A stretch of 59,833 bases of DNA, from positions 1 through 59,833 of IMG/VR virus record IMGVR_UViG_3300042691_051270; one strand, written 5' to 3'. Numbering within the stretch: position 1 is the first letter of the stretch; the number at the start of each line of letters is the position of its first letter. Below are positions 42,641 to 52,731 of the stretch, one piece after another. The position numbers and the translations under genes were made by a program. Source of the DNA: a virus. Below the pieces are notes generated by a model. The model made no database searches. It saw nothing but the letters and a program-made list of their open reading frames with translations, and was not told the DNA's origin.

Positions 42641-43422
42641 AAACAAGAATAGCAAAAAAAAGAAAGGAGAAAAAGATAGAGAAAGTCTCCGAAGAAATTA
42701 ATAAAACTCCTGAGAAAAAGGAGACCAAAGAGGAAAAAGACAAACTCAAACTTTATTTCAACTCAGACACCCAAGATGCAATTGTAGCATATCAGTCAGA
42801 AAATTTAAAGAAAGAAAAAGACAAACTCTACGTAGAGAAGATACTACCAGCATTCAAGAAGTTAGTTGAAAATCTTATCAACATTCATAAGTTTACTGGG
42901 ATGCATGACACATATGAAGAGCTTAAGAACGATTGTGTCAATTTTCTATTCGAGACTATCCACAAGTTTGATGCATCGAGAGGAACGAATGCTTTTTCCT
43001 ACTTCAATGTCGTTGCCAAAAATTGGCTTATTATAAAGACGAAACAAAAGTCACAGAGAACAAAAAAGAGCGTAAGTCTAGATGATCCTCAGTCACTTAC
43101 GACTCATGAATCTCTAATAATAGAGGAATACAATACTGTAGAAGCTCAGGATCTTTTCTTTGAATCTGGTGGTACAGTTGAAGGCACTATCGGCCTCCTG
43201 TACGAAATTAGGTCTAGAGTGAAAACAGAAAACGAGCTGACTTGTATTAATGCAATAATTACAATTTTTGAGAATATTGACGAGATTGACCTCTTGAATA
43301 AGAGTGCAGTTTTACTCTACATGAGAGAGCTTTCAGGTCTTTCTCCAAAGCAACTTACAACAGCAATGCAATCCATAAAGAGAAGGTATAAAAAGTCTAG
43401 AATCGACTTTAGAGATATCTGA
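42637..43422 (+). CDS. T4 gp55-like late sigma factor, 261 aa
   Basis: After a very basic N-terminus, residues 60-130 carry a sigma region 2-like segment: ILPAFKKLVENLINIHKFTG, then ELKNDCVNFLFETIHKFDAS and GTNAFSYFNVVAKNWLI, the FD..RGTNAFSYF pattern of T4-type gp55 proteins that bind core polymerase and open late promoters. The C-terminal 60 residues are helical and could form a helix-turn-helix (ELSGLSPKQLTTAMQSIKRR). Located just before the baseplate genes, which are late genes in T4. I do not see a clean set of TATAAATA late promoters in the window, so its promoter may differ. Confidence 0.75.
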   Translation: MKTRIAKKRKEKKIEKVSEEINKTPEKKETKEEKDKLKLYFNSDTQDAIVAYQSENLKKEKDKLYVEKILPAFKKLVENLINIHKFTGMHDTYEELKNDCVNFLFETIHKFDASRGTNAFSYFNVVAKNWLIIKTKQKSQRTKKSVSLDDPQSLTTHESLIIEEYNTVEAQDLFFESGGTVEGTIGLLYEIRSRVKTENELTCINAIITIFENIDEIDLLNKSAVLLYMRELSGLSPKQLTTAMQSIKRRYKKSRIDFRDI

Positions 43423-43439
43423 TCTAGGAGAAGTCAAAT

Positions 43440-43790
43440 ATGAAAAAAGACAAGACAATGACTTTAGACGAAAAAATCAAAGATTTTTCTGATCTATTGC
43501 AACAGCTGGACGGTGTAACTGATAAGAAAAAAAGACTCTGGAAAGAGATTTATGAAAATGCTGTAACTGATAGGCAGAATGCATACGTCTTGTTCACTAC
43601 GCTCGTGGAAATGGTTCAAGACAAAAGCACTGAGCACGCCATTCATGGAAAAACAATGGCCACCTACATAGAGAGAATGAGTCGAGCAAATGATCAAATC
43701 ATAAAGCTCGCAGAATTAGTTTCAAAATCTGAGCAAAAGCAAGAAGAAGAAATTGACGCGGAAGAAATGTTTAAAAAGATAGGATCTTGA
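43440..43790 (+). CDS. Helical protein of unknown function, 116 aa
   Basis: A good AGGAG site (43426-43430) precedes the ATG. Predicted all helical, with DKKKRLWKEIYENAVTDRQN and ATYIERMSRANDQIIKLAEL, and an acidic tail (EEEIDAEEMFKKI). Size and helicity would fit a small terminase subunit or a late-transcription helper, but no diagnostic motif is seen. It lies between the sigma factor and the baseplate genes. Confidence 0.6.
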   Translation: MKKDKTMTLDEKIKDFSDLLQQLDGVTDKKKRLWKEIYENAVTDRQNAYVLFTTLVEMVQDKSTEHAIHGKTMATYIERMSRANDQIIKLAELVSKSEQKQEEEIDAEEMFKKIGS

Positions 43791-43794
43791 TTGA

Positions 43795-45267
43795 ATGACT
43801 CTTAAATCTTCTACGAAGACAAAATTTTCTGACAATCTTCGACAAATAGCAGAAGGAAGTTTTGATTCTGACAATTACATACATTCTCCTCCTGCAGCCT
43901 CCACATTTGTCAGAATGATAGTTCTGGATGTCATCTCTGATCCTAATACGTCTCTAAAAAGCGAGAACAAAAAAACTGAGTGGCAATCTCTGGGCATCTC
44001 AAACATGAGATATGCAGATACTCTCCCTAGAAACACAATAATTGCAAAAAAAATTGGAGAAGACGTCAATCCCATGTTTGTCTTCCCATTTTTTCCTTCA
44101 CACCTATCCATGCCTTGCAAGCCGGGAGAATGCATGTGGGTGATGTTTGAAAAGCCTGACGCCGTTCAATCTGACATGGCATTCTGGTTCTGCAGAGTGG
44201 TCGAACCTCACATATCAGACGATGTAAATCACACTCACATTGGAGCTAGTCTTGACGTTGGAAACTCTCTCACCATGCAGGAAAGAGCACAAAGAGAGAA
44301 ATCGGGAGATCAAGACTCTCAAAAAATTAGAGAGCTGAGAAATGGACCAACAATAAAAGTTGCAGGAGAACGCCGAACTTCTATCGACAATCTTTTTCTT
44401 AAGGGTGAACCTGAAGACATCTTTGAAAAACTGATAACTCAATCAGACGCATCTAAGCTGATGTCTTATGCATCAATTCCAAGATTTAGAAAAAGACCTG
44501 GAGATGTGGTTCTAGAAGGAAGCAATAATTCTCTCGTGGTCTTGGGAACAGACCGTCAGGGGCCTATAGCGAAGACTAGATTTGATTCAGGAGCTATAGA
44601 CATAGTTGCTGGTAGAGGGCAGACAAAGAAGACGTCTGGAAAAGAAACCTCGACCTTTAGCATCATAGGATCGGGCCCAGACAAAAGAGGAAAAGATTTA
44701 AAGGAGTTAAAGAAAGAGCTAGAAAAGAATATCGACGACCTCGTACCAGAAGAAGGAGACCCTGACTTTGATAATGACAGAAGTAGAATTTTAGTCTCTC
44801 AAAGAACCGAGGTCGATAAGAATTTTAAGCTATCTAGCTATAACAGCAAATTTTCAAAACCTGACTTGAAAGACTCAGACACAGGAGATGCAGCAATCAT
44901 TATAAAGTCTGACAAAATTAGAATGATTGCGAGATCTGACGTGGAGATACTGGTTACAGGATTTGATTCTGGAGAATCTGTCGATAAAAAAGACATAAAA
45001 AATGAAAGCGGAGACACTAAGAGATGGTCTTCGATAGTCATTAAATCAAATGGAGATATCGTGTTTACACCTTCAGAAGAAGGTGTCATTAAGCTTGGCG
45101 GCGAGGAAGCAAATCTTGCTGTTCTTTGTGAAAAAGCAACCGTTGCAAAACCTGGTCTAGTAACATGTCCGGGAGGTATAACTGATACTATGGGTGGAAA
45201 ACAAGGAATTTCTCCTGAGGGTGGGACAAGTCTCGGAACTTTTGCAAAGAAAGTTTTAATGAAGTAG
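43795..45267 (+). CDS. Baseplate central-spike protein, gp5/VgrG-like, 490 aa
   Basis: The N-terminal third looks like an OB-fold spike base (LSMPCKPGECMWVMFEKPDA, then FWFCRVVEPHISDD). The C-terminal 130 residues have alternating short beta strands of a spike helix: AAIIIKSDKIRMIARSDVEI and SSIVIKSNGDIVFTPSEEGV, ending in VIKLGGEEANLAV. No lysozyme domain is seen, unlike T4 gp5. It precedes gp25 and gp6, as expected for a baseplate cluster. The middle is charged and probably flexible. Confidence 0.72.
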   Translation: MTLKSSTKTKFSDNLRQIAEGSFDSDNYIHSPPAASTFVRMIVLDVISDPNTSLKSENKKTEWQSLGISNMRYADTLPRNTIIAKKIGEDVNPMFVFPFFPSHLSMPCKPGECMWVMFEKPDAVQSDMAFWFCRVVEPHISDDVNHTHIGASLDVGNSLTMQERAQREKSGDQDSQKIRELRNGPTIKVAGERRTSIDNLFLKGEPEDIFEKLITQSDASKLMSYASIPRFRKRPGDVVLEGSNNSLVVLGTDRQGPIAKTRFDSGAIDIVAGRGQTKKTSGKETSTFSIIGSGPDKRGKDLKELKKELEKNIDDLVPEEGDPDFDNDRSRILVSQRTEVDKNFKLSSYNSKFSKPDLKDSDTGDAAIIIKSDKIRMIARSDVEILVTGFDSGESVDKKDIKNESGDTKRWSSIVIKSNGDIVFTPSEEGVIKLGGEEANLAVLCEKATVAKPGLVTCPGGITDTMGGKQGISPEGGTSLGTFAKKVLMK

Positions 45268-45322
45268 TCTCTGGCAACAAAAACTACGTACTCTAAGTTA
45301 AATTGATCGATAGTTAAGCTGT

Positions 45323-45790
45323 ATGGCAGCTTATAGCTTTAAAAGCGTTGGAAAGACAAGAGAGCAAATTGCAGAAGAAACTCCTGAGGTTTCTCGCATA
45401 CCTTTTGGAATTAAGACACCGCTAGCGCTCGGAACTAGCGAGGGCATATTTGCTATGAACTATAGCTTGGCAGACCAATTTGCTGACAATCTAAAAAATC
45501 TTTTACTGACAAATTGGGGAGAAAGATTAGGACATTATGATTTTGGAGCAAATTTAAAGCCCTTGACTTCAGAATTTGTTTCTCAAGATTCTTTTGATAC
45601 GGAAGCAATTGACAGAATAAGAAACGCAGTACAAAAGTGGATGCCTTTCATCGACCTAGAAGACTTTTCCTCTACAGTAGATAGAATTGAAAATAAAAAT
45701 ACGGCAATTATTAAGATTACAATCACATACAATATACCCGCACTTGAAGTGACAAAGAAATCTCTTCAAATAGTCTTGTATGTTATGTAA
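45323..45790 (+). CDS. gp25: Baseplate wedge protein gp25
   Basis: Typical gp25/W family: LKNLLLTNWGERLGHYDFGA, then NLKPLTSEF, and a conserved AVQKWMPFIDLEDF segment. In T4 this sheath-initiator protein sits at the base of the wedge and nucleates sheath assembly. 155 aa, close to T4 gp25 (132 aa) with a short N-terminal extension. It is followed by gp6 after 30 bases. The 55-base gap before it shows no clear promoter. Confidence 0.92.
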   Translation: MAAYSFKSVGKTREQIAEETPEVSRIPFGIKTPLALGTSEGIFAMNYSLADQFADNLKNLLLTNWGERLGHYDFGANLKPLTSEFVSQDSFDTEAIDRIRNAVQKWMPFIDLEDFSSTVDRIENKNTAIIKITITYNIPALEVTKKSLQIVLYVM

Positions 45791-45820
45791 CAGATATTTT
45801 ATTACCTGATAGGACATGAA

Positions 45821-47692
45821 ATGGCTATTGAAGATAACAAAACTGCTCTTAAATCGGTAAGGCAAAGAAATTACCTTGCGAGAGATTTTGATGGTTTTAG
45901 AGCTGTCTTGCTGGAGTATGCTAGACAATACTACCCTGATAGAATTCAAGATTTTTCTGAGTCTTCTCTTGGTGGTCTTTTCTTAGACATGGCCGCGTAT
46001 ATTGGCGACAACATGTCGTTTTATCTAGATCATTTGTACGGAGAGCTACATAACGACACAGTCGTAGAGACCGTAAATATAGAGCGCGCTCTCAGAAATG
46101 CAGGAGTCCCGATCGTAGGTGCATCTTCTGCGATAGCTACGATTGACTTTTATGTAGAGATACCGGTTCTGGGAGATGGATCATTAAACCCAGACCCAGT
46201 TCTTTTACCGACTATTAATGCAGGCACTACAATTCAATCTGAAAACGGCATAGAATTTTCACTGCTGGAAGACGTTCAGTTTTGGGATGTCAATCCTGTT
46301 ACAGGAGAGATTTCTGTTTCGAGTACTGTAGAAATTATCAACGGAAGAAGAATAACCGGAGAAGTTGTAACAAAAATTCTAAAAAAGTCGGGTCTGTGTA
46401 CGTCCGGTGTTCAGACTACCGACACATTCACGATAGGAAATTTCGTACAATTCAGAAGATTATCTCTCAATAATTCTAATGTAACACAGATAATATCTGT
46501 GACAGATGCTCTTGGCAACACATATTATGAAGTTGAAAATTTAACACACGATGTTGTTTACAAAAATGTTCTTAACAATACGACCAACGCAAACGCACTG
46601 GGACTTGTCAAGGACAATCTTAAGGTTATTCCTGCTCCGTATAGATTTGTTAAAGAAGTGTCTTTGAGAGACAGAAAAGCAACTCTTGTTTTTGGTGGAG
46701 GCACAGCGGATAATTTAGAAGACGACGTAATACCAGATCCCTCAGAATTTTCTATACCGTTGCCTTACTCACAAGTTTTTTCAAGAGTTCCTGTAAATCC
46801 CCAGAAAATGTTACAAACTTCAACTCTTGGAGTTGCTGCATCAAATACAACCCTGTCTGTAACTTACAGATATGGAGGCGGACTATCACATAACGTCCCG
46901 GCAAATACAATTAGAAGTATTACTAATATTTTAGTTTCTTTTCCTTCAAACCCTTCACCTGGTCAGCAAGCACAGATCAGAAGCACAATAGAAGCAACCA
47001 ATCCACTCCCTGCCTCTGGTGGTGAAGATGCTCCAACTGCAGAAGAACTCCTAGCTTTAGTTCCAACCATCAGAAATTCTCAAGAGAGAATAGTAACTAA
47101 AGAAGATCTCTTGTCAAGAGTATACACGATGCCAAGCAATCTTGGAAGAGTCTTTAGGGCATCAATAGTAAAGAACCCAGACAATCCCTTGGCTTCTCGC
47201 CTCTTTATAATATCAAGAAATACAGAAAATCAATTGATAACTTCTCCTGACGAACTAAAGATAAATCTAAAGAGATATCTTAGTTCATATAGAATGATAT
47301 CGGATGCAATCGATGTAATGGATGCTGGTGTAATAAACCTTGAGATTTTCTTTCAAATAGTAGTAGATCCTTCACTTAACAAACAGCTAGTTTTACAGAG
47401 CATAATAGCAGATCTTAAGTCCCAATTCTCAATAACTAATTTTCACATAGGACAGCCAATCGTTATATCAGATATCATCTCGACAATTTTTTCAAAAAAG
47501 GGAGTTATCTCTGTAGATTCAATAAAAATTAACAATCTTTACGGAAACGTAAAGAACAGGCAATATTCTCCCGTGATATTCGATGTACAGTTGAACACTA
47601 AGAATCAGATCGTTTATCCCCCGGAAGGTGCAATTTTTGAAATTAAGTACCCAGACATCAATATCGTGGGTAAATGCGTCACTAACCTTTGA
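45821..47692 (+). CDS. gp6: Baseplate wedge protein gp6 (baseplate J-like), 623 aa
   Basis: The N-terminus NYLARDFDGFRAVLLEYARQ, then ESSLGGLFLDMAAYIGDNMS and FYLDHLYGELHNDTVVETVN, is the hallmark of T4 gp6 and gpJ wedge proteins. The central part holds beta-domain inserts, and the C-terminal third (RIVTKEDLLSRVYTMPSNLG) is the conserved gpJ core. gp6 dimers join the wedges into the baseplate ring. Length is near T4 gp6 (660 aa). Confidence 0.92.
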   Translation: MAIEDNKTALKSVRQRNYLARDFDGFRAVLLEYARQYYPDRIQDFSESSLGGLFLDMAAYIGDNMSFYLDHLYGELHNDTVVETVNIERALRNAGVPIVGASSAIATIDFYVEIPVLGDGSLNPDPVLLPTINAGTTIQSENGIEFSLLEDVQFWDVNPVTGEISVSSTVEIINGRRITGEVVTKILKKSGLCTSGVQTTDTFTIGNFVQFRRLSLNNSNVTQIISVTDALGNTYYEVENLTHDVVYKNVLNNTTNANALGLVKDNLKVIPAPYRFVKEVSLRDRKATLVFGGGTADNLEDDVIPDPSEFSIPLPYSQVFSRVPVNPQKMLQTSTLGVAASNTTLSVTYRYGGGLSHNVPANTIRSITNILVSFPSNPSPGQQAQIRSTIEATNPLPASGGEDAPTAEELLALVPTIRNSQERIVTKEDLLSRVYTMPSNLGRVFRASIVKNPDNPLASRLFIISRNTENQLITSPDELKINLKRYLSSYRMISDAIDVMDAGVINLEIFFQIVVDPSLNKQLVLQSIIADLKSQFSITNFHIGQPIVISDIISTIFSKKGVISVDSIKINNLYGNVKNRQYSPVIFDVQLNTKNQIVYPPEGAIFEIKYPDINIVGKCVTNL

Positions 47693-47703
47693 TAGGAAAA
47701 GAT

Positions 47704-49218
47704 ATGTTTAAAATAGTCAAAGCAGACAAAGACGCCTACATTACAAACAAGGTAGTTAGAGGAGAAAGAAAGAACAACTCAAACACCGGAGGGGCAGGAA
47801 CTCTTGACCTGTTTAAACTTTACGGATCTACTTTTTCAGGATCTTCTCCAAACACAGAAATTTCAAGAATTCTGATTCACTTTGATCTTTCTTCTATAAA
47901 GTCTCTTGTGAAACAAGGTAAGCTGGATGTAAGTGACTCCAGCTTTTGGTGCAAAGTACACTTAAGCGATGTCTACGGTGGACAGACAACTCCCAGCAAT
48001 TTTGATGTCAGTGTTTTTCCTTTATCTTCGTCATTTGACGAAGGAGTAGGAAAAGACATATCTTATTTCTCTGATTACGATGCCTGCAACTGGATTACTG
48101 CTTCGTTAGGAAATAGTTGGTATTTACCGGGATGCAATCTTTCGGTTGACGCGACTAGCGCAGGAGACTACATAACTAGTTCAGTAAGCATACCAAACAC
48201 AGAAGTCACACAAAGATTTCAGAGCGGTGAAGAAGAGCTTCTAGTAGATGTGACAAAGATAATGTCTGCCACGCTTACCGGGGAGCTTCCGGATAGTGGT
48301 CTCAGAATAAGTTTTAAAAATTCAATTGAAGACAATAATCAAACTTATTTCGTAAAAAGATTTGCCTCAAGGACAGCATATAGCGAATTAAAAAGACCGA
48401 GACTGACGATCGGATTTGACGATTCAATCTCAGATGATTCACAAAATCTAACTTTTGATACAAACTGCAATCTCAATCTTTACAACTACGCTGCAGGATC
48501 TCTGAGCAACATCCTTTCAGGCAGTTCTTTGTCAGAAGTAACTGGGAGCAATTGTGTTGTACTCAGTCTTCTTACAGAAGTTTCAGGAGGATTTTATAAA
48601 ACTCAGTTTTCTGGTTCTCAATTTTCTTTGGGTTCGACGTACTTGACAGGAACATATTCCTCTGTCGTGAACCTCTCTTCAAACGACCCCGTTATAAAAA
48701 CAAAGATATTACAGTCTGGATCCGTAGATTTCACCCCGGTCTGGTCTTCTATTGACGGAACAGTCGATTACTTGACAGGAAGCACTCTTACTTTTTCGTC
48801 TCCGCATCGTAACTCTACTAGAAGCATAAAGAACTATACTGTCACCATCACAGATATCAAAGATTCGTACTTTGACAACGAAGAACAGACGGTGAGAGTC
48901 AACATATTTGATGCATCCCACCCAGGAATTAAGATTTCTAAGCTCCCAGTAGAGTCTCCACGTGCTGTAATAAGAAATGTTTTTTACCAAATAAGAGACG
49001 CTGTATCGGGAAATACAATAGTCCCGTTTGATGAAGAGAAAAATTCAACAAGAATCTCGAGCGATTCAAGCGGTATGTTTTTTAATCTTGACGCTTCAAA
49101 TTTGTCTCCTGGTCGAACTTATGTCATAGATGTTCTAATATCTCACAATGGGATCAAAAAGCTGTTTCGAGACGTCTCCCCGATTTTTAAAATCGAAAGA
49201 TCTTTTTATGCATCTTGA
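47704..49218 (+). CDS. DNRLRE-domain-like structural protein, 504 aa
   Basis: I choose the ATG at 47704 (AGGAAA ahead of it) over a TTG at 47689. Begins MFKIVKADKDAYITNKVV; a leading region with LDLFKLYG, then ISRILIHFDLSSIKSL and CNWITASLGNSWYLPG, matches the DNRLRE pattern (aligned D..yi, R.lL.FDLSsI, W). Such beta-sandwich domains are found on surface and carbohydrate-binding proteins. Two or three further beta-rich segments follow. It lies between gp6 and the LamG protein, so a baseplate-periphery or fibre-attachment role is likely. Confidence 0.65.
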   Translation: MFKIVKADKDAYITNKVVRGERKNNSNTGGAGTLDLFKLYGSTFSGSSPNTEISRILIHFDLSSIKSLVKQGKLDVSDSSFWCKVHLSDVYGGQTTPSNFDVSVFPLSSSFDEGVGKDISYFSDYDACNWITASLGNSWYLPGCNLSVDATSAGDYITSSVSIPNTEVTQRFQSGEEELLVDVTKIMSATLTGELPDSGLRISFKNSIEDNNQTYFVKRFASRTAYSELKRPRLTIGFDDSISDDSQNLTFDTNCNLNLYNYAAGSLSNILSGSSLSEVTGSNCVVLSLLTEVSGGFYKTQFSGSQFSLGSTYLTGTYSSVVNLSSNDPVIKTKILQSGSVDFTPVWSSIDGTVDYLTGSTLTFSSPHRNSTRSIKNYTVTITDIKDSYFDNEEQTVRVNIFDASHPGIKISKLPVESPRAVIRNVFYQIRDAVSGNTIVPFDEEKNSTRISSDSSGMFFNLDASNLSPGRTYVIDVLISHNGIKKLFRDVSPIFKIERSFYAS

Positions 49219-49230
49219 AAGGAGAAATAA

Positions 49231-52200
49231 ATGACAACTAGATCCAACTCTCCTTTTGTACCTTCTTTCATAAAAAGCTCAATTAGGGACACCAGGCCCA
49301 TACAGCTAAGCTACTCAGACTTTAATCTTTCGGACTCTAACAGCGAAAGTGAAAATTCTTTTAAATACGATCCACTAGACTATCCATTAAAAAGCACACA
49401 GCAGATAAATCTAGACTGGTCGAAGTTTGAAAATCATACATTTTTCTCTTCGGCAGAGGTCAAAGTTAACGAAGCATTCAATAGAATCATTAATGGTTAT
49501 CCCTTTGATGGAACAAAAAAAGAAGTAGAAGAATTTTTAGATTCTCTTACGGGATATGAGAAGTGGGTATTTGATTCTTTTCCTACGTGGTCGGGAGCTC
49601 TTCACTTTTCTGGCACGCAAGTAGGAGAAATTCCTTCATCTAACAGCGGCAACTGGATATCTGTCAAGGATAAATCTGGAACGTTGTATCCCGACCTCGC
49701 AAAGAACAAGAAGGGAGAGCCCGTATTAAATCCCGGGGATGGTGATTCTCTTTCTTTGGAGATTTTACTATTTTTACCAACAATTACGAATGACACACAG
49801 ATTGTAATTCAAAAAACATCGTCACTGATAGATGGTTTTACTTTTTACCTAGAGCCCTCTTCATCGACAGAATACACAAATGCTGTATTCTGCGTTGCTT
49901 CCGGATCTGTAAGAAATAATGTTACTGCAACACTAGCAAAAGGCAAATACAATCATCTATGCTTAATTCTTAACAAACAAGACACAAGGGAAGATGTCCT
50001 ACAGTTCTATGTAAACGAAACTCTTGCCTCACAAAGTTTCAATTCTTTAAGAATTAAAAAGTTAAACATAGACAATTCAAACTTCTTGATAGGGTCAGGC
50101 AGCTCCTTCTATTCAGGTGATACACTTGTTAGTCCAACTCAAACTCTAAGCGGAACGATGGATGAACTAAGAGTTTTTCACTCTGTCAGAGATGAAAAAA
50201 CTCAAAAACTCTTCTCTTCGATGGGTCTATACTCGACCCCTGATTTGAAGCTATATTATAGATTTAATGAACCCTCCGGTTCTCTTTCTTTGAATGGAAA
50301 TTCTTCAATTGATTCAATTGTCCTTGACAGTTCTGGTAATTCTTTGCATGCAAATGTGAATAATTTCAATAGCGATCTTAGAATTAATGCATCTGACCAA
50401 GAAGGTAACCTGCTTGTCAATGAAAGAAGCGACTTTCAAAAAATATTATTTCCTGCTTACTCTGAGATTTTAAATCTAAACGCAAGCTTGCTCTTGTCAG
50501 CAAGCAACTTCGACAGAAATAATCCCAACAATATTATTAAATTAATCCCGCAGCACTATCTTCTCGAGGGTGCTTCTCAGGATGGATTTAACACGATCGA
50601 AGGAGAAGGAGGTAGTCCTTACGGAGGAGAAGGGATACCGGGTCAAGGAAAGAGAGGCTCTGTACAGATAATTCTGTCTTTTCTTTACATTTGGGCAAAA
50701 TTCTTTGATGAGATTAAAACTTACATAGACGCTTTTGTGACTCTCAAGACGGTAAGCTACAACGACGAAGAGAGCATACCAGACAACTTTCTAGAAGACA
50801 TGATTAGACACTATGGCTTCTATCTTCCTAAGTTCTTTAACAATTCTACAGTTGAACAATTTGCTGAGGGTCAGGCAATAGAGGGTTTAACAAATTTTGA
50901 AACTCCGCTAAAGAAGATACAATCAATTTTAACACGAAGAGTGCTAATAAACATGCCTGACATCATCAGGTCAAAAGGTACTCAACACAGCATAAGATCT
51001 TTCTTGAGATCGATTGGAATAGATCCTGATAACAGCATTAGAATAAGAGAATACGGTGGATCATCCATAAAGCAGCTGTCTTCATCAAGAGAAAAGAGGA
51101 TAGAGTCGCTTGCGATGGTCGATTTTCTAACTTCTTCCCTCGTAGTTACTTACCCGCTATCGTCTTCTAGAGTTGAACCTGGGTTCCCTTTACCGAGAGG
51201 TAATTTTTATAAAAATGATCTTGGCGTCAATCTAGGAACTGACTATCAATGGGACGGTCTATTGACGTCGGGCTCTTGGAACATGGAGGCAATATTCAAA
51301 ATTCCTCCCCAAAAATTATCTCAAGCGACAAGCGCAGAAGGTCAATCTATCTTTAGGATATTTGTAACGGGCAGCAATGTTACGTCAGGTCCTGGTCTTA
51401 TTGCAAACGTTGTAGCCGTACAGAACAAAGAATATCCAAAGCAGCCTGCATCCATCAAGGCATTCTTGAGACCTGGCATGTCGTCTAATTCTCCCGTGCT
51501 TTCTCTCAACATTGACATGAGAGGAAAAGGAATATTTGACGGAGACGTCTGGAATGTGTCGCTCGGATGTAAAAGAAACGACGAAATAGAATCAGACGTT
51601 TCTTCTTCTTACTATCTCAGGGTTGGAAAGTGTGAATCAGGAGAGCTTTCAGATGCTTATGTTACCGCATCATACTTTCAAGAAGACCCAGCTAACGCTG
51701 GGAATATTTTTAGAACTGGATCGATACAGTACAATTCTTCGGGCTCCTTTATATCGATTGGATCTAATCAGACAATTCCCGAAGGAATTGGATACCTGTT
51801 CTTGAATGACACGCTAAACGTCGACGACGTTGCAAGAACGACAGAATTCGTAGGCAGAGCTGGTAATCTTAGATTTTGGACAAAATCTATGACTGCGGAA
51901 GAGTGGAAAGAGCACGTAAGAAATCCGAAGTCTGTTGGTGTCAACAATCCCTTAGTAAACTACAATTTTATCAATAAAGCTTCAGGATCTTTCCAGAAGT
52001 TACGTCTGGACACGCTTCAAAAGCAACCTCAAAAAAACTCAGACAATCTAGGAAATATACAGTTTCTTGATTTTAGCAAGAATAATTTGGAAGCTACAGG
52101 CAGTGGTTTCTCACCTGGAGAAAAGGTTCTCTCTGGAGAGATATTCAACTATTCATATCTTTCTCCGTTCTTTGATGAAGCCGCAACTGACGACAAGATT

Positions 52201-52728
52201 AGAATCAGAAGTTTTGAGAGCAACGATCTAATAGAAGAGAATCCCTGGGCAATACCGGCGCCCAGCTTCTTAAGTAACGAGAGATTCTTACAAGAGGAGC
52301 CCGTTGACGACTTAAGGCTATCCATCGAATTTTCAATGGTAGACTCTCTAGACAAAGACATAATCTCCATGTTCTCGTCATTTGACGCTTTGAATAATGC
52401 GCTAGGCGCACCAGAGCTGATGTTCTCACCAGACTACCCAGACCTTGAGAGACTGAGAGACGTCTATTTCAACAGACTCTCAGGAAAACCAGATTTTAGA
52501 AAGTTTCTCGAGTTTTATCGATGGTTTGATGTATCGATGTCGTCTTTCATCGAACAGCTCATACCAAGCAAAACTCTTTACAAGGGAACCAATTTTGTAG
52601 TTGAGTCTCACGTTCTTGAAAGGCACAAGAACACGTACAGACACAGCGACAATTACCTCGGAGATAGGCAGGTAATAGAAGACAGCTTATTGGTTCAACA
52701 AATTGTCGGAAAGCTAAAGAAGTACTAG
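49231..52728 (+). CDS. Large LamG-domain tail/baseplate protein, 1165 aa
   Basis: Two concanavalin/LamG-like domains are visible: residues about 165-360 (LEILLFLPTITNDTQIVIQK, GKYNHLCLILNKQDTRED, LSGTMDELRVFHSVRD) and about 665-880 (SGSWNMEAIFKIPPQKLSQA, NVSLGCKRND, RAGNLRFWTKSM). Between them, about 470-610, is a helical region (FLYIWAKFFDEIKTYIDAFV, DMIRHYGFYLPKFFNNST, IRSKGTQHSIRSFLRSIGID) resembling the core of tail protein I-type wedge proteins. LamG folds often bind glycans, so this may be a wedge protein with receptor-binding domains. AGGAGA precedes the ATG. Confidence 0.72.
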   Translation: MTTRSNSPFVPSFIKSSIRDTRPIQLSYSDFNLSDSNSESENSFKYDPLDYPLKSTQQINLDWSKFENHTFFSSAEVKVNEAFNRIINGYPFDGTKKEVEEFLDSLTGYEKWVFDSFPTWSGALHFSGTQVGEIPSSNSGNWISVKDKSGTLYPDLAKNKKGEPVLNPGDGDSLSLEILLFLPTITNDTQIVIQKTSSLIDGFTFYLEPSSSTEYTNAVFCVASGSVRNNVTATLAKGKYNHLCLILNKQDTREDVLQFYVNETLASQSFNSLRIKKLNIDNSNFLIGSGSSFYSGDTLVSPTQTLSGTMDELRVFHSVRDEKTQKLFSSMGLYSTPDLKLYYRFNEPSGSLSLNGNSSIDSIVLDSSGNSLHANVNNFNSDLRINASDQEGNLLVNERSDFQKILFPAYSEILNLNASLLLSASNFDRNNPNNIIKLIPQHYLLEGASQDGFNTIEGEGGSPYGGEGIPGQGKRGSVQIILSFLYIWAKFFDEIKTYIDAFVTLKTVSYNDEESIPDNFLEDMIRHYGFYLPKFFNNSTVEQFAEGQAIEGLTNFETPLKKIQSILTRRVLINMPDIIRSKGTQHSIRSFLRSIGIDPDNSIRIREYGGSSIKQLSSSREKRIESLAMVDFLTSSLVVTYPLSSSRVEPGFPLPRGNFYKNDLGVNLGTDYQWDGLLTSGSWNMEAIFKIPPQKLSQATSAEGQSIFRIFVTGSNVTSGPGLIANVVAVQNKEYPKQPASIKAFLRPGMSSNSPVLSLNIDMRGKGIFDGDVWNVSLGCKRNDEIESDVSSSYYLRVGKCESGELSDAYVTASYFQEDPANAGNIFRTGSIQYNSSGSFISIGSNQTIPEGIGYLFLNDTLNVDDVARTTEFVGRAGNLRFWTKSMTAEEWKEHVRNPKSVGVNNPLVNYNFINKASGSFQKLRLDTLQKQPQKNSDNLGNIQFLDFSKNNLEATGSGFSPGEKVLSGEIFNYSYLSPFFDEAATDDKIRIRSFESNDLIEENPWAIPAPSFLSNERFLQEEPVDDLRLSIEFSMVDSLDKDIISMFSSFDALNNALGAPELMFSPDYPDLERLRDVYFNRLSGKPDFRKFLEFYRWFDVSMSSFIEQLIPSKTLYKGTNFVVESHVLERHKNTYRHSDNYLGDRQVIEDSLLVQQIVGKLKKY

Positions 52729-52731
52729 GCC

